Shown here: positions 1-12,100 of the stretch, piece by piece | Numbering within the stretch: the stretch's first letter is position 1 | Layout: each line of letters starts with the position of its first letter | NCBI GenBank assembly: GCA_907163375.1 | Contig: CAJQUW010015440.1 | Location: 169,075 to 233,074 of the forward strand | Direction of reading: 5' to 3' | From: Prostheceraeus crozeri | Taxonomy: Eukaryota; Platyhelminthes; Polycladida; Euryleptidae | DNA: 64,000 nt | The notes under the pieces: model-generated | Told to the model about the DNA's origin: nothing | Databases searched by the model: none | What the model saw: only the letters and a program-made list of their open reading frames with translations | Translations under genes and position numbers: made by a program

Positions 1-354
1 ATTAATAGTTAACTCACGTGAAAGAGACGCACACAATCTGACTGTTTCAAGGTTGCCTTAGAATGAAGTAACCTCTCTTCATTTGATTTCACACACCATG
101 ACCATCCAGCAGACAACGACTTCAATAATAATTTCCCCCATCTACTGTTTTACGTCAATAATACCAGCCGTCATGGACATTTAATCTCTCTAATATTCAA
201 TTGTTGATGTCTGAATCATTGTGCTGCAACGTTATGAAAGAAGCATGTGATCAGAAAATGCAAGAGATGTCATCAATGATGGAAGAATTCTGCACATTTT
301 TAGAATATTTTTTAACTCCTAAGTAGAATGAAGCTCCGTTTTAGCACCACAGTT

Positions 355-765
355 GATTATAATTATAGAATATGAGTCAAAGCTGCAATACATGCTATTA
401 ACTATTATTTCTTTCTCTATATTCACCCAAATATTTCGGTTATGTTCCTCTGACTGGCCACTATTCTTAGCGGTTTGCTGGAGAATACATGGATAGCTGA
501 CCTGATCTGGAAATTGAGCTATCATGGCTGCTGGCGGCTGCGGTGGGAACCACCTTTACAGTGCTATGATCCTTACTTGTATTGCCAAATCTGCCAAAGA
601 CTTTTTTGAAAATTTGAAATTCATGAACACTAAGATCTTGTAAACCCCGCCCCCCCCCTGAAGCTGACTGTGACAGCCGAAATATTGGGTGAATAAAGAG
701 AAAAAAATATGATAGTTAAAAACATGATATTGCAGCTTTGGCCCCCCTTTATCATTATTTTAAGT
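355..765. mobile_element. Fold-back copy of a PLE 3' end
   Basis: About 90 bases at 355-450 (ATTCACCCAAATATTTCGGT region) match, inverted, about 672-760 (GCCGAAATATTGGGTGAATAAAG). The right copy contains a CTGAAG...CAGCCGAAA stem-loop followed by AATAAAG, which resembles the ends of other PLE fragments in this window. Head-to-head copies are typical of 5' ends of Penelope-like elements. Only end sequence is present; there is no reverse transcriptase. Confidence 0.45.
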
Positions 766-843
766 TCATTGGTGATCATCAGATTTCAGCAAAATTCTGA
801 CGAGATGGCAGCTGCACACAAACCAAGACTGTTGATGTCATCA

Positions 844-1300
844 CACTAGGTGACATGCCACGCGTGATTCACGCGTAATTACGGAACACCCAAACATCCG
901 CGGTTAAGGACATTCTATTCTTCTACCCGCGTACATACGCGCTGCACTAAGAGTCAGAAATCACTTGATCTGATGCTGTTAAAACATGCAGAATGTTTAT
1001 GAATACGCGCGGGCCAGCGTTTATAGCTTGCGCGTCGTCTACGGTTGTCTGCGCTGCCGCTTGAACCACAGATGAACCGCTAAGCATGTTCTGTCTTCCC
1101 TGAACATGAAATTGAGGTCCTATCACATTGTTTAGCCTCTGATACATACAGACACATGAGACGCAAAGTCTATATAACAGGACTGCCGACTATACTAACT
1201 TATATAACTTATATTACAGCAATATCCCGCATAGCCACGGATGTTTGGGGTCACGCGTGATTGATGTTACGCGTGATTGAGCGTGGCATGTCACCTAGTG
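844..1300 (-). mobile_element. CACTA-like MITE, copy 1
   Basis: Terminal inverted repeats are CACTAGGTGACATGCCACG and GCGTGGCATGTCACCTAGTG, flanked by CA on both sides (842-843 and 1301-1302). The inverted arm of the host element at 2830-2888 preserves the uninterrupted site (TCATCAGTACAAG), so the insertion duplicated just CA. CACTA termini with a 2-bp duplication point to the CMC (EnSpm/Mirage-like) superfamily. The element is 457 bp. A 66-codon open frame (947-1147, minus) starting MYQRLNNV is shared with the copy at 48599-49036. Confidence 0.8.
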
Positions 1301-1302
1301 CA

Positions 1303-2888
1303 GTACAAGACATCAGTATAAGACAAGCAATGTTGCTGGCAAGGATATTTAGGGAAGTCATGTTATCTTATTATTACGATTTTTGTTATTTTTTAATTTC
1401 GTTATTTCTTTATTTACTTTTTGTTTATTCACAAAGGAGTTTGCAAAAGTGCATTCTATAATATCGCACGTAGACTAGGCATACTAGGCCACGCTGCAAT
1501 AGCATTGAAAGACAAACAAGAGTTGTTTAAATTGAATGAGTGAATCTGTAAACGTTTGATCAGCATCATTTAGCGCAACTTCCGCATTTCGATTAAATAT
1601 GTATAGCATCTGGGCGTCCTGTGATTTCTAATCATTTTAGATGAAATTCGAAAAGGTTTGCATTCATTATTCAAGCATGTTAGCATGTATTTGTAATCTT
1701 ATTCAGGAAACGGTGCACTCATATTCTTGCGTTAGATATTTCAGAATAATTGTGCAGATGTGCCACAAATACGCCAATGTAATGATGTTCAACAAAAGTA
1801 CTATCAGAGACGTTACATAATACATGTAAGTCAGTAAAATGTAGATTGAAGTGTATTTATCTGACAGTGTTGAATTTCAACTTTCTCGTGTCGACTACGC
1901 TGTTAGTCCGTATGAAAGTTATGAAAGAGTCCGCGTAGCAAGGGTCCGGAGTTTATCAGACACATTTTCTGAATTGCATATTCTATGTAAATGATTGGCC
2001 CAGATATCTATGTAAAGTAATGCAAAGAAAAGTTGCTAGAAAGATGCACGTCTGTATGAAATCTGGATCAGGTCCGTATTTAAATGGCACAAGTAAAAGT
2101 CCGAAATAACAAATGCAGTCCGTATTCTGGATAGGTGCGTATTTGAGGTACAAAAGAGAAAACGGGTCCGATGAGCTTATAAGTAATGTTGTGAACATAT
2201 TTCGCAGGTGCCAAAATACTTCCAATGAAAATTGAAATGAGAGACGAAGTCATCTACGGCACATTGTGTTATGGATGATGTACATAATTATCAAATGATT
2301 ATAAGAATAGATAAAATCTGTAGAAAAATAGACAATTATATTATTTTCATTAGTAATTATAGTTGCAAGCATTTTGCAAACTATTTCATAACATGAATTG
2401 AAAAATCAACCAAGGAATTGTAAGACAAATTGTCGTCTTGCTGAAGTGATGGAAAGTGAAGAATGAGGTTAGTACGGTGTCGGTAGGCATCTGAAGGTAT
2501 AGAGAATAGCAGGACCATTTAACCACCCATTTCCTCATATGGACCGCTTTGGACTTCAAAATGAATCCCATAGCATTTGCAAGACCCTTGCTAAATACGC
2601 ACCACATGATCCTCAATTAGTGACCATCCGGACTTATAGATACGAACCCCTTTCGTGCCTCAACACGGGCCAGTTTGCTTAATAGTGTAGTAGTTCACGT
2701 GCAATATTATAACATGCACTCTTGCAAAGCTTCTTTGTGAATAAATAAAGATATAAGTAAAGAAATTAAAAACTGAGATAAAATGGCGTCTGTCCTTGTC
2801 GGCTACATTGATTGTCTGTCAAGTCCATGATTCCTTGGCTAGTCTTGTACTGATGACATGAATAGTCCAATAGTTCATCAATAGCAGC
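1303..2888. other. Interior of the long inverted-repeat element, no gene seen
   Basis: AT-rich sequence with only short open frames that show no recognisable domain. Around 1900-2170 the motif GGTCCG(T/G) recurs several times at irregular spacing. I see no splice-flanked exon here. Confidence 0.5.
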
Positions 2889-3066
2889 CAGTGCTGTAGT
2901 CCTAGATTTATCAGTGGGATAACGCTGCCTGGAATTTCTTAAAGCACCGTTAACGAATAAAGGCTTCACTATTTCTTTCTGTGTAAGCAGCGGGGTAACG
3001 CTGTATGAAATCTAAAAGCAGTGGCATAACGGCGTTATCCCGCGTTACCCTACGACTACAGCACTG
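2889..3066. mobile_element. Small hAT-type MITE
   Basis: A 178-bp element with ends CAGTGCTGTAGTC and GACTACAGCACTG and a perfect 8-bp target-site duplication ATAGCAGC (2881-2888 and 3067-3074). CAG...CTG ends with 8-bp duplications are the hAT signature. Subterminal GGGATAACGC / GCGTTATCCC repeats continue the inverted symmetry. It is too short to code for a transposase. Confidence 0.88.
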
Positions 3067-3403
3067 ATAGCAGCTGCCATCTCGTCAGAATTGAGCTGAA
3101 ATCTGATGATTTCAGATTATGAAGTTAAAATATATTCTAAAAATATCCGGATTTCCTCCGTCATTGATCCTGATCCCCTGCTTCTTATATAACGTTGCAG
3201 CACAATGATTCGGACATTAATAATAGAATATCAGAGAGATTATTGATTGTGGTAAGACAGTAACTGGACGTATTATTACACAAGTCGTTGGCTGCTGGAT
3301 GTTAATGGTGTCTGAATTTGAATGAGAAAGATTAGTTCATTCTGCGGTAACCTTTGAATAGTGAACTTGTGCACGCTTCTTTCACGTAAGTAGACTATTA
3401 ATT

Positions 3404-4689
3404 TCTTCTCGCGTAGTGCCTGAAATGTATTTGAATTCGTTCAAGATTTTCTCAGATTCTTTCAAAAACATACTTCCACACAGGTGAGGTTAGACATTAA
3501 ATACCATTTGCTAAAGGAAAGCAATCAATTGATTTTCATTGCAACAAGGATTAATTGCAATTATTTGATAACAGTAATCAGTAAATTGCAGTTAATTATC
3601 ATCACCGCTTGAACAAACTAACTATTGATTTTGAAATTTACACTGTTATTTCAATTCAATGAATTGGCCTACATGGGCCTACTTAGTTTACAAGTCGCAA
3701 AGTATTATTAGTGTTTTATCAATTTAGATAATGATTTGAAAGAGCCGTTGCATAATATACACAAAACTATATTCTTAATTTGATGTGAGTGCTGATAAAT
3801 TTGACAACAAACTTATGTTCCCATTCAAACTTATTAAAGTGATAAATAATCAATTATTGAATTATTGAATTACATGTTCGTGCGTATAACAGAACATAAG
3901 AGTTTTATATCAGTCATCATGTAAGTATTGCATTATAGAGATACTAAATGTGTCATGTAACATGCAACGCTTTCTGATTGGAATCCTGAAAGCAATCAGT
4001 TCTGAGTGAGACATGCCTCGTAAGCTTGGTATCTGAATATATCCTGAAGTTGGAAGTATTCCAAAGTGGCAGAAAGTTTTTTAAAAAACGTTTTGAGCAA
4101 GGTTTCTCTCTCTCTGTCTCTATCTCAACCAGCGTATGATGAATCATTGAGGACATTTCCAGCATCACACAAGAGCCAGAATTTCACCCCAAATTATACT
4201 GCTTTTTGAAGCATACATTTAGATTGATTGAAGATCGACATGGGCACACTTGCTTTTCGATGGTGGCGTTCTCCAAGGGAATTAAAGTACAGGTAGCATT
4301 TCCTAAAATTTTCACTATTTCTCATTTCTCCAATGTGCTAGAATTTATCTTCTCCCCTTCGTCTATTTGTCATCGAATCTTATGCATCTCACAATCATCA
4401 GGAAGGATATTCCAGACTTTATTGGAATTTTACTCCACCGCGACCTCTGCAGTAATGATTTCTATGTACTTCAGCTTTTGGTTTGACCACAGAATTAGAC
4501 ACGTCGTCTCTTCTTCCGTTTGACTAGAAGGGAAGCATTGGAATATGTTACGTTCATGAAATGGGACAATCTGCTGACTAAATACCATAGCAATCGAACA
4601 ATGAGCAGCCAGTTCAACATTAAACACGCCAAATTGTGCAAAGTTTCAGTGACTGTTATCAACCGGATCACACAGCAATGAAACACATT
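3404..4689. other. Intergenic AT-rich sequence, nothing recognised
   Basis: Low-complexity AT-rich DNA with a short (TC)n run near 4105. The open frames here (for example 4206-4523) carry no motif I recognise, and conservation or splice signals do not support them. Confidence 0.4.
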
Positions 4690-5030
4690 CGATGTCAAGT
4701 TCTAGGAACAGAGAAGTCTGTGAACGTTTTTTCATGCGCCTGCTAACTTTTTTTAAAATGATCGGAGGGCCCAACATTGTTGAGAAAACTTTTGCGCAAT
4801 GATCTGAATTCTTCGAATCTGAAGGAGTCGTGGCGATCGGAGCATTTTGAGGGAATTCAGAGCAATCCGCAAGCGACGCACGACTATTTTTCCTATCTCT
4901 GCAAAGTATTAAAACTTTCTTTTTGCCCACTTTGTAAGTTCCTGCATGTGCCATCTGTTTGAATCAGTTTGCATTTCTAGCAAAGTGATACGATTAAACA
5001 ATCTAATTCTGTGGGTTTGACCAATCAAGA
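4690..5030 (-). repeat. Exon-like segment, inverted copy of 26465-26800
   Basis: Read on the minus strand, this stretch matches 26465-26800 (+) over about 300 bases. Both copies share an acceptor-like TACTTTGCAG / TACTTTACAG followed by an open frame with SRASLAD, then (A/S)PIAT- or ASIAT-, then PSDSKNSD(H/D)CA(K/Q)VFS. The similarity continues upstream of the acceptor (CCCACAGAATTAGATTGTTTAA), so the unit copied included intron-like sequence. The peptide is not one I recognise. It could be a duplicated host exon or part of an unidentified transposon. Retention of frame in both diverged copies favours former coding sequence. Confidence 0.45.
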
Positions 5031-5530
5031 AGCTAATCATCCGTTTCAGACCTTTCAACTGCAGAATGACATCACCGTTTGCAGCATTGACACTTCGAGT
5101 TCATCGCTGACATTCCAACAGCAGAATTACCGAAATGAGGTGAAGCGCTCAACAGGTTAAAACAGTAAAGAAAAATATGCATCTTTATTACTTTCATTGT
5201 TTCATTTTGCATTTGAAACGATAATTTTGCAGTAGATTTGGTAAAGAGGAGGAGTTTCCGCATTCATACCGACAAAAATCCACTTGAAGCGGCAATGACG
5301 CAAATTCTTCTCGTTTGCTGCACTTTGAAATATCTTTGTCAATCTTGAAGGGACAAAACTCGTTCTTGACGGGTGAAACCTATAGAAGCGTAAAAAGGAA
5401 TGCATGACAAATTGTACTGCACATGTAAATCTTAGTAACATTCTACATGTACTTTGTAAATAGAACAATTGAATATGGAGTTTCATCCTCTGTTGAGAAA
5501 TGGGAACAGACCTGAATAGCTGTCATTTCA
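5031..5530. other. No gene seen
   Basis: AT-rich sequence between two repeats. The only frames are short and without motifs. Nothing here is splice-flanked or repeated elsewhere in the window. Confidence 0.4.
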
Positions 5531-5544
5531 TCCAATATCAGGAA

Positions 5545-5870
5545 TCGTCGGTAGGCTTACTTTACATCACTCAACATCGACACAACTCCATATTAAAAGT
5601 TGCAGCCATGCCCGGGTTAATTTGAGATTTGCAGTTAGCAAGTCAGTGAAATTTCTTTAAATAGGGAGTTGTGTTGATGTTGAAAGATGTGAGCCAGGCA
5701 TGGCTTTGGAAATGACTGACTTCTAATTTGAAGTGTGTTACCGCTCCATGTGCTATGTACCTGGTATATAAGCTGTGTCAGTATGTGCGCTTGGATACAA
5801 TTTGCCTTGACAGAGGACGACATCCGAAACGTCAGCACTGAATAAAGTATATAATTCGTCACTTTCGTGC
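5545..5870 (+). mobile_element. PLE 3'-end fragment with inverted 5' piece
   Basis: Sequence at 5563-5590 (CATCACTCAACATCGACACA) returns inverted at 5665-5690 (GGAGTTGTGTTGATGTTGAA). Downstream lies CTTGACAGAGGACGACATCC followed by GAAACGTC and an AATAAAG signal near 5840, the same layout as PLE tails elsewhere in this window. No coding part of the element remains. The assignment rests on the shared tail pattern, so it is tentative. Confidence 0.4.
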
Positions 5871-6115
5871 CTCATACTTCTGGAGGCATCTCAGCTAAAC
5901 CTACATGGTTAAAATTATGAATGTTGCTAATATTTTTATATCTTGTCAATCCATTTCATTGACATCACATGCCATACATCTCGTGTCCTTGCTCTCTAGC
6001 ACCCTTTCGTCAAGCATGTGAATGCACACACGTGTTGTGTAAACTAAAGAGTAGAAGAAAAATGTCATCGGTTTACTTTGTCTATCAATTCATTACTGCT
6101 ATCTCTGTTTTTCAG

Positions 6116-6158
6116 GTGAATTTTCTGCTACATAGACAAATGGCCGCGGCATCTGCAA
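6116..6158 (+). CDS. Gene 1 first coding exon
   Basis: Acceptor TTTTTCAG at 6108-6115, ATG at 6140, donor GTAAGA at 6159. Only 19 nt are coding (M-A-A-A-S-A plus one base). The first base of codon 7 (A) joins CG at 9666 to give Thr, leading into VWTVIIEAEEES. Gene 2 has an equal 19-nt coding part in its first exon. The acceptor just upstream implies at least one earlier 5'UTR exon, which I could not place. The frame stays open back to the acceptor, but that upstream peptide is not shared with gene 2. Confidence 0.8.
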
Positions 6159-9100
6159 GTAAGACAAAAATTGAGAGTCAATCCTTTTTTTGTTGAAATG
6201 AAATTGCTAATGAATATTCCGTTAGTCAACTTGAATTGATTTATGTCCTTCAGAGTTGCCCGTGGACAACAATTTATCCTTCCCTGTGACTGTCTCCAAT
6301 GACGTCATCCTCACTTCTGTTTCCGGATGCTCTGCACAAACCAGGCTTGTTCGCGAGATAGACGTCTCATTTAACTCACATATTGTGAGAATACAGAGTT
6401 GAGATTGAATGAGACAGTCAAAATGACGACTGAACTGCTGCACTTGTAATGTCTGTAATTGCTGGCTGTATTTGCCATAAATTGATGCAATCCATCGATA
6501 CAACCTACCCAACCGTTTGTTTGACTAAGCAGGTGTCCGCAATGTAAAAGCCCTTGGTAGAACACTGCAGGTTTACCGAAAACGGCGTCTGCTTTGTTCT
6601 TCGATTACGAGAAAGAAGCTGCTCAGAGGCGACATAGAAGTCCTTCAGAAAGGTAACAAATGGCTCAAGGTTATGTATCATCTTTATTTATCCATCACTT
6701 CGCCTCAACGAAAAAATGTGAAAGCGAAATTCCTCAGACCATCAGACAAACGGTCAAAAAAATCCGTCATGGAGCGAAGGACATAATTCGAAGATAGATG
6801 AGCGAATTATTTGATAATGCTAACAGCAGAAGACTGGGTACAACCAATCATGCAGAAAATGTGGGGGATAGCCACAGGAGGAGGTTGTCAAATAAAGACA
6901 GTAATTGTCTGATCACGAAAGTCTTCGCGAAAAACTAGCAACAAAAGCTAATGCAATGTTCGAACATGCGACTAGAGACTGAGATTTCAGCCCCAACATA
7001 CTCTGGGCTTTTCGGGCAGTCAGAAATGACATGAGAAGTTCTTCATAATATACTTTGACAGAAACTAAGAGTCTTCAGATAAAAACCATTAATAAATCAC
7101 TAGATACTAAAATGTAGATGTCATGTGACTTTTGGAACATTAAAACAAATTTTATGAATTATTTCTGAATGTTAAAAAAATAATCTTTCTCATCACAAAA
7201 CATCCAAAACCTGCACCAAAGTGTCAAAAACGGGAAAGGAAACGTGTCTCAAGTTTTGCTATGAACCATCCCATCTAATGCATAAAGTCATGAGATTCCA
7301 AATCTAAAAGTCGTTTCGTTATGCGATGCCGTGTTCCAATTCTACAAACAAAACAGTGAAACCCATCTCTCTCTCTCTCTCTCTGCCGGGGGATGGGTGT
7401 CAAAGTTTTCTAGCTTTCAGCCGATTGAGCTGAAAACAATCTTGCCGACCCACAATTTCACGTAGATTCCAAATCTCCGAGGCCTCCCCGAAGCCTCCTT
7501 CACCTAGGAAATAACCTTCCTCATCGCAAAACATCCAAAACCACCACCAAAACCTACAAGTCTGACAGGAACCAGACAAACAGGAGGGGAGGGGGGAAGG
7601 TTCCGTTTCTCCGTCCGACACCTCCATCATATCCTTGGCCATGTCCTTCCTCTCTCGAGGGGGATGAGTCATCCCCTTGCACATTTGGCCTTCTATTTGG
7701 GATGGGATCGCTACTCATGATAATTAACATTAATGCTTTTATTACTTGCATTGATTCGGCAGGATGCACATGTGTATCAAACTGATTGGTAGAATTTATC
7801 TTGATTTATTTAGCTTACTTCAAATAGAGCGTAGCATGTATAATCGCTTACAAATGCAGTTAAAGTATAATGAAGATGTCAATTGTGACATGTGTTATGG
7901 AAACATCTACAAAGTTTGATGTTAACACTCAAAAACATGTTTTTTCGAATGTTTTAAATCAAAATATCGCATGAGTAATACGATGTTTTTCTGCTTTTTG
8001 CTTTCTTAAGTACTGCCATTTTGTGACGTTTTTAAAGTTTCCAACATATTGAATGATCTGTAATAAGATAATCCTGAGCTACAATTTCTGAGATGCAGAA
8101 CAAATGTGCCACATCAACGACACAACTTTTTCATAGGACCTACCAGTGGCGTAGCGTGCTTCAAAACGTCTCCGGGACTAAAATCAGTCTTGTGTACCTT
8201 GTGTAGCATGCAGCATATATGTAAAGTACCCGCTTCACTTTGATGTTTTCAAATAATCATGAAAGAATGAAGAAGTGAAAGCATGTACGTGTACACTATT
8301 AGCCACGCGTTTGTCAGACACGCCGTGATTAGCCAGGCAGTGTGTATTGAAAGTGTCGTAAAGAATTCTCTGCCTTCGCCCGGGTTGGATCACAGAGATG
8401 GATCGCTTCTTTGTGAGTTGCATGCAGTTTCTGCGACGAGCTGAAAGGCGTCGCCGAGCTGTTCTGGCGCGTGCGAACGGCACATTGATAGATTGGCTAA
8501 GTTGTCGATGTCATCATCAAGCCATTGTTGTTCATATGTGGCTCGTGTAAGATTTTGGCCAATCAGTGCAATCTCGGCGACACTCCAGCGACTGCCCTTG
8601 AGAGAGGAAGATAAATAAAGCCACCGACAATTATGCATACAAAGATGGCTAAGATGTAATAAGAGGACTTAAAGAGAAACAGTGTTTGTTCACTGACGCG
8701 TAGGCCTGTTAAGTGCTTGATTAAAATATGTTGCGAAATTTCTATTTTATCTAAAAATACACACTGCCCCGAAAGCCCCAATAGACGCTACGCCCCTGGG
8801 ACCTACCATCTCTTCGGTCGGTCAAAACGCATCGAATTTCATTGTCTGCCTGTTGTCTGCTGACGCTCCATTCATAAAGTTTTGCAAAAATTCAAGGAAT
8901 TCTAGGTTGGTATCCGTGCCCGTACCAGCCCTTAAGTTGGCCAAAAGCACAGTCATCCCGCTTCTATTTGCCTAAAACGTCTCCAAGAGCTGCATCCGGC
9001 GCTAATATCTTCTTGTACTGACATTGAACGTCCATCTCGATCCCAGTAGATGTCAGCTGTTCCTGACACCAAATAATTAGGAAACTGAGTGACACTTGGA

Positions 9101-12100
9101 CTATTCAAGTCGAAGATTTCATCAATAGCACCGGTTCTTTGCAGATTGATTCACGTCTACATCTCAACGACCAATAATTGATTGACCAGGAAGAATGAAA
9201 TATCTCTTCAGTCTGACCCGATTCGTTCTTCTGCTACCATAATAAGTTCTACTGTTAATTGTTCAACTGATTTTCCTTTAGACAGTTTTCCTAAAACTTC
9301 GGTGAGTCATGCTGTGTTGTACATTTGCACGTGCTTGAACAAAACTTGCTCACCTTGACGACCCATGAGATTGAAGCAAGAGACATAGAAATTCGGAGCA
9401 AATGTTTTTTTGAAAATCCATCAGACAATGGATGCAGCGACAACTTGCTATAGTCAGTCGTATCAAGGCAGCCTTTGAGGTAACCGACAGATTGAAGTGG
9501 ACGGCCTGATTCAATTCTAAAAAGCGATCGAACATGCGGAACACAAAAAATAGATAAAAACACTGATAACCCTGATGACAACCGAGACGGCTAGTGAAAA
9601 TTTATCTAACCAATTACGCACATTATGTTATTACGAATGATAACATGGATTTTCTCATATTGCAGCGGTTTGGACTGTAATAATCGAAGCGGAAGAGGAA
9701 TCCTTGGGAAGAAATTACAAATTCTCACCGGAAACTCCTTTGAATGAAATAATTGCCAGGTGGCAGCTCAGTCAGGATCTCTTTGGAGACTGGAAGTTTA
9801 TGTCTCGAGATAAATCCAATCCATATGATATTAACAGCACCTTAAGAGAAATCGGTGAAGAATGGTCGGGATCCAAAACGGTTTTCCTTGTTGCCTATAA
9901 ACCTGGCCCTCCATTGCCACCACCAACTCGGGACATTTACATAACCATTGATGGACAAGCAAGGTTGTGCATTGTGAAACCTCATCAGAGATTACAGAAA
10001 GTCCTCCCGTTCTCTCATAACATGAATTTCCAATACAATGGGCAGCTCCTCGATAGGACCAAAACCATACGGCAGCTGGGCATTCCGCAAAACGGAGTTA
10101 TAACTGCTGTCAGAACTGCCAGCGTGCAATGGTCGGATGGTATTCAGCAGCCGATTCACTTATTGGATTCATCTTCTGTGCATCACCTCAAACAAATAAT
10201 GAAGGAATTTGAGCAGGAAGAATTCATGCTTCTGTCAAAAGATGGAACAATTCTCCGTCCGCATGAGCAGTTAGAAAGAGTAGTTCAACCTCTGAAGGTA
10301 CAAAGACCGCAGCAGCTGAGTGTCACTGTCGAGGACCAAAAGTTCCACTGGTATGTGAGCAGCGACAAAATCCCATTCTCTGAGTTCACGGCCAAACTTG
10401 CAGATACCTCGCAAATCAGCAGATTGGCGTTATCCAGGATGGTTTATGTGTGCACTGGATGCGGACGGCGAGTCAGACAACAAGAGCAGTGGTTTCAGAC
10501 GCTGAATGTGGACTGTTGTCAAATAAGATCACTTAATTTGAAGACAGAGAAACAAATAGAAATGAAAGGTGAGTCAATTAATTAGTCTATCCTCCTCAAG
10601 CTGCTCCCAGTCGGTAAAATATTATAGGAGAGGACGATTCATCTTCTCCTAAGTTCGCGTATCTTCTGTGCGATGCTGACGTTAAGTTTGCTGTGGCTAG
10701 TTGACCACATATGTAGCAGCTAATTGAACCTCATCTTATGATTCAACGCCTCCGGCTTTCACGAGGTCGAAATGATATTTCAATGCGCCCTGCTCTTGGA
10801 ACCACCATGAAAAATGGCCTGCTGGCTGGGAATCGAACCCAGTCCTCAAACTGCTTACGATGCATGAAGACCACCAAGACCAGCGAAGCACACTCTCCAT
10901 GATCGTGTCAAGAGCAAGTAAAGCTTTCAGTGGTTGCTATTGTTATATAAGCAAACAATGTAGGTAAATAATGCACGCTGAAAGCACACGATCATGGAGA
11001 GTGTGCTTCGCTGGTCTTGGTGGTCTTCATGCATCGTAAGCAGTTTGAGACTGGGTTCGATTCCCAGCCGGCAGGCCATTTTTCATGGTGGTTCCAAGAG
11101 CAGGGCGCATTGAAATATCATTTAGACCTCTTGAAAACCGGAGGCATTGAATCATCGGATCGATTGTTCGAGGTCGCCTGGAAGCGGTTTCAATTGAACC
11201 TCACCCTTGGATTCCATGAACATTGCTCAAATCTGAGTGTAAGTCTCTTGAGATGTGATAGGCATGCCCTTACTCATTGGATCATTCATTTCCTATTTTC
11301 AGTAGATTCTGTCGCCATGGGTTATCCGGAAGTCGTGTAGATCGATCTGTGTCACATATTAATCAAAATAAACTGATTCTCTACACCAGTCGTCACATTG
11401 CACGCGAAGTTAGGTATATTTGGCTGTACGAGAAATGTAGATATGTCACAATACATGTAGGTCCATTTATAGTTCACTATGAATACGTATTAAGAGCAAT
11501 ACCTGTCTATTTCTACGATCATGTATCCAATGGCAACCGAGTTTACCTAATCCACTGTAGAGCGTAAATATATCTAAAAATGAGAGAGTTAAATATGTCA
11601 TAATGATAGTAATAATTATAGGTCTTTATTTAGGTCTTACATGTCAGGAATCGGTGAGAGTTTTTACGAAGGAAAATGAAAGCGCGTCGCTAGCTGTAGG
11701 TCACAATAAGTCATAGGGTTGAATGATGCAGGGAAACACGTCACACAGCACTGCAGAAAGATGTTGGAGAAGGTAAGGCAGGAGATAGCGCGCAGGTAAT
11801 AAGATGCAGACAAGGTGTAATGTACAAGGGAAATGTCGCTGGGTTTGAGACGATGACTAAGCGAGTGATAATGGCGAGCGATAGCAGAATAGCAGAAAAC
11901 GTGTATTGTCCAGCGAGGAGAATAAACCCGTAATTGATCCGAAAAGCCGCTGACCAGGTGGAGATACATGCAGTCAGGTGATGCAAGAGTGGATCAAATA
12001 GAATGTAAAAGTATGTAAGCAAATAATGATGATTTAAGTACAGGCGAAGCATGCCGTTAGCAGGAGCCGTGCACGCGCAACGTCTGCACGATAGCCTGCC

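Larger units (their letters stand above)
1..3403. mobile_element. Long inverted-repeat DNA element (non-autonomous), with nested insertions
   Basis: The first ~320 bases reappear in reverse complement at about 3095-3403; the outer ends read ATTAATAGTTAACTCACGTG and, inverted, ...CACGTAAGTAGACTATTAAT. The match resumes deeper in the arms: about 769-820 pairs with 3070-3110 (shared core CAGCTGCCATCTCGTCAGAA). The left arm is split by a PLE fold-back (about 355-760) and a CACTA-like MITE (844-1300), the right arm by a small hAT MITE (2889-3066). No transposase is visible inside. The left end sits at or just beyond base 1, so its target-site duplication cannot be read. The superfamily is unresolved; the length of the inverted repeats suggests a foldback-type element. 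Confidence 0.7.

Noticed and set aside
1-3403. Inverted arms as LTRs of a retroelement
   Set aside because: The arms are inverted, not direct, and no gag, protease, integrase or primer-binding site is present.
6222-6340. Minus-strand exon after TTTGTGCAG inside intron 1 of gene 1
   Set aside because: A single acceptor-like site with an open frame is not enough; no donor, partner exon or homologue was seen.
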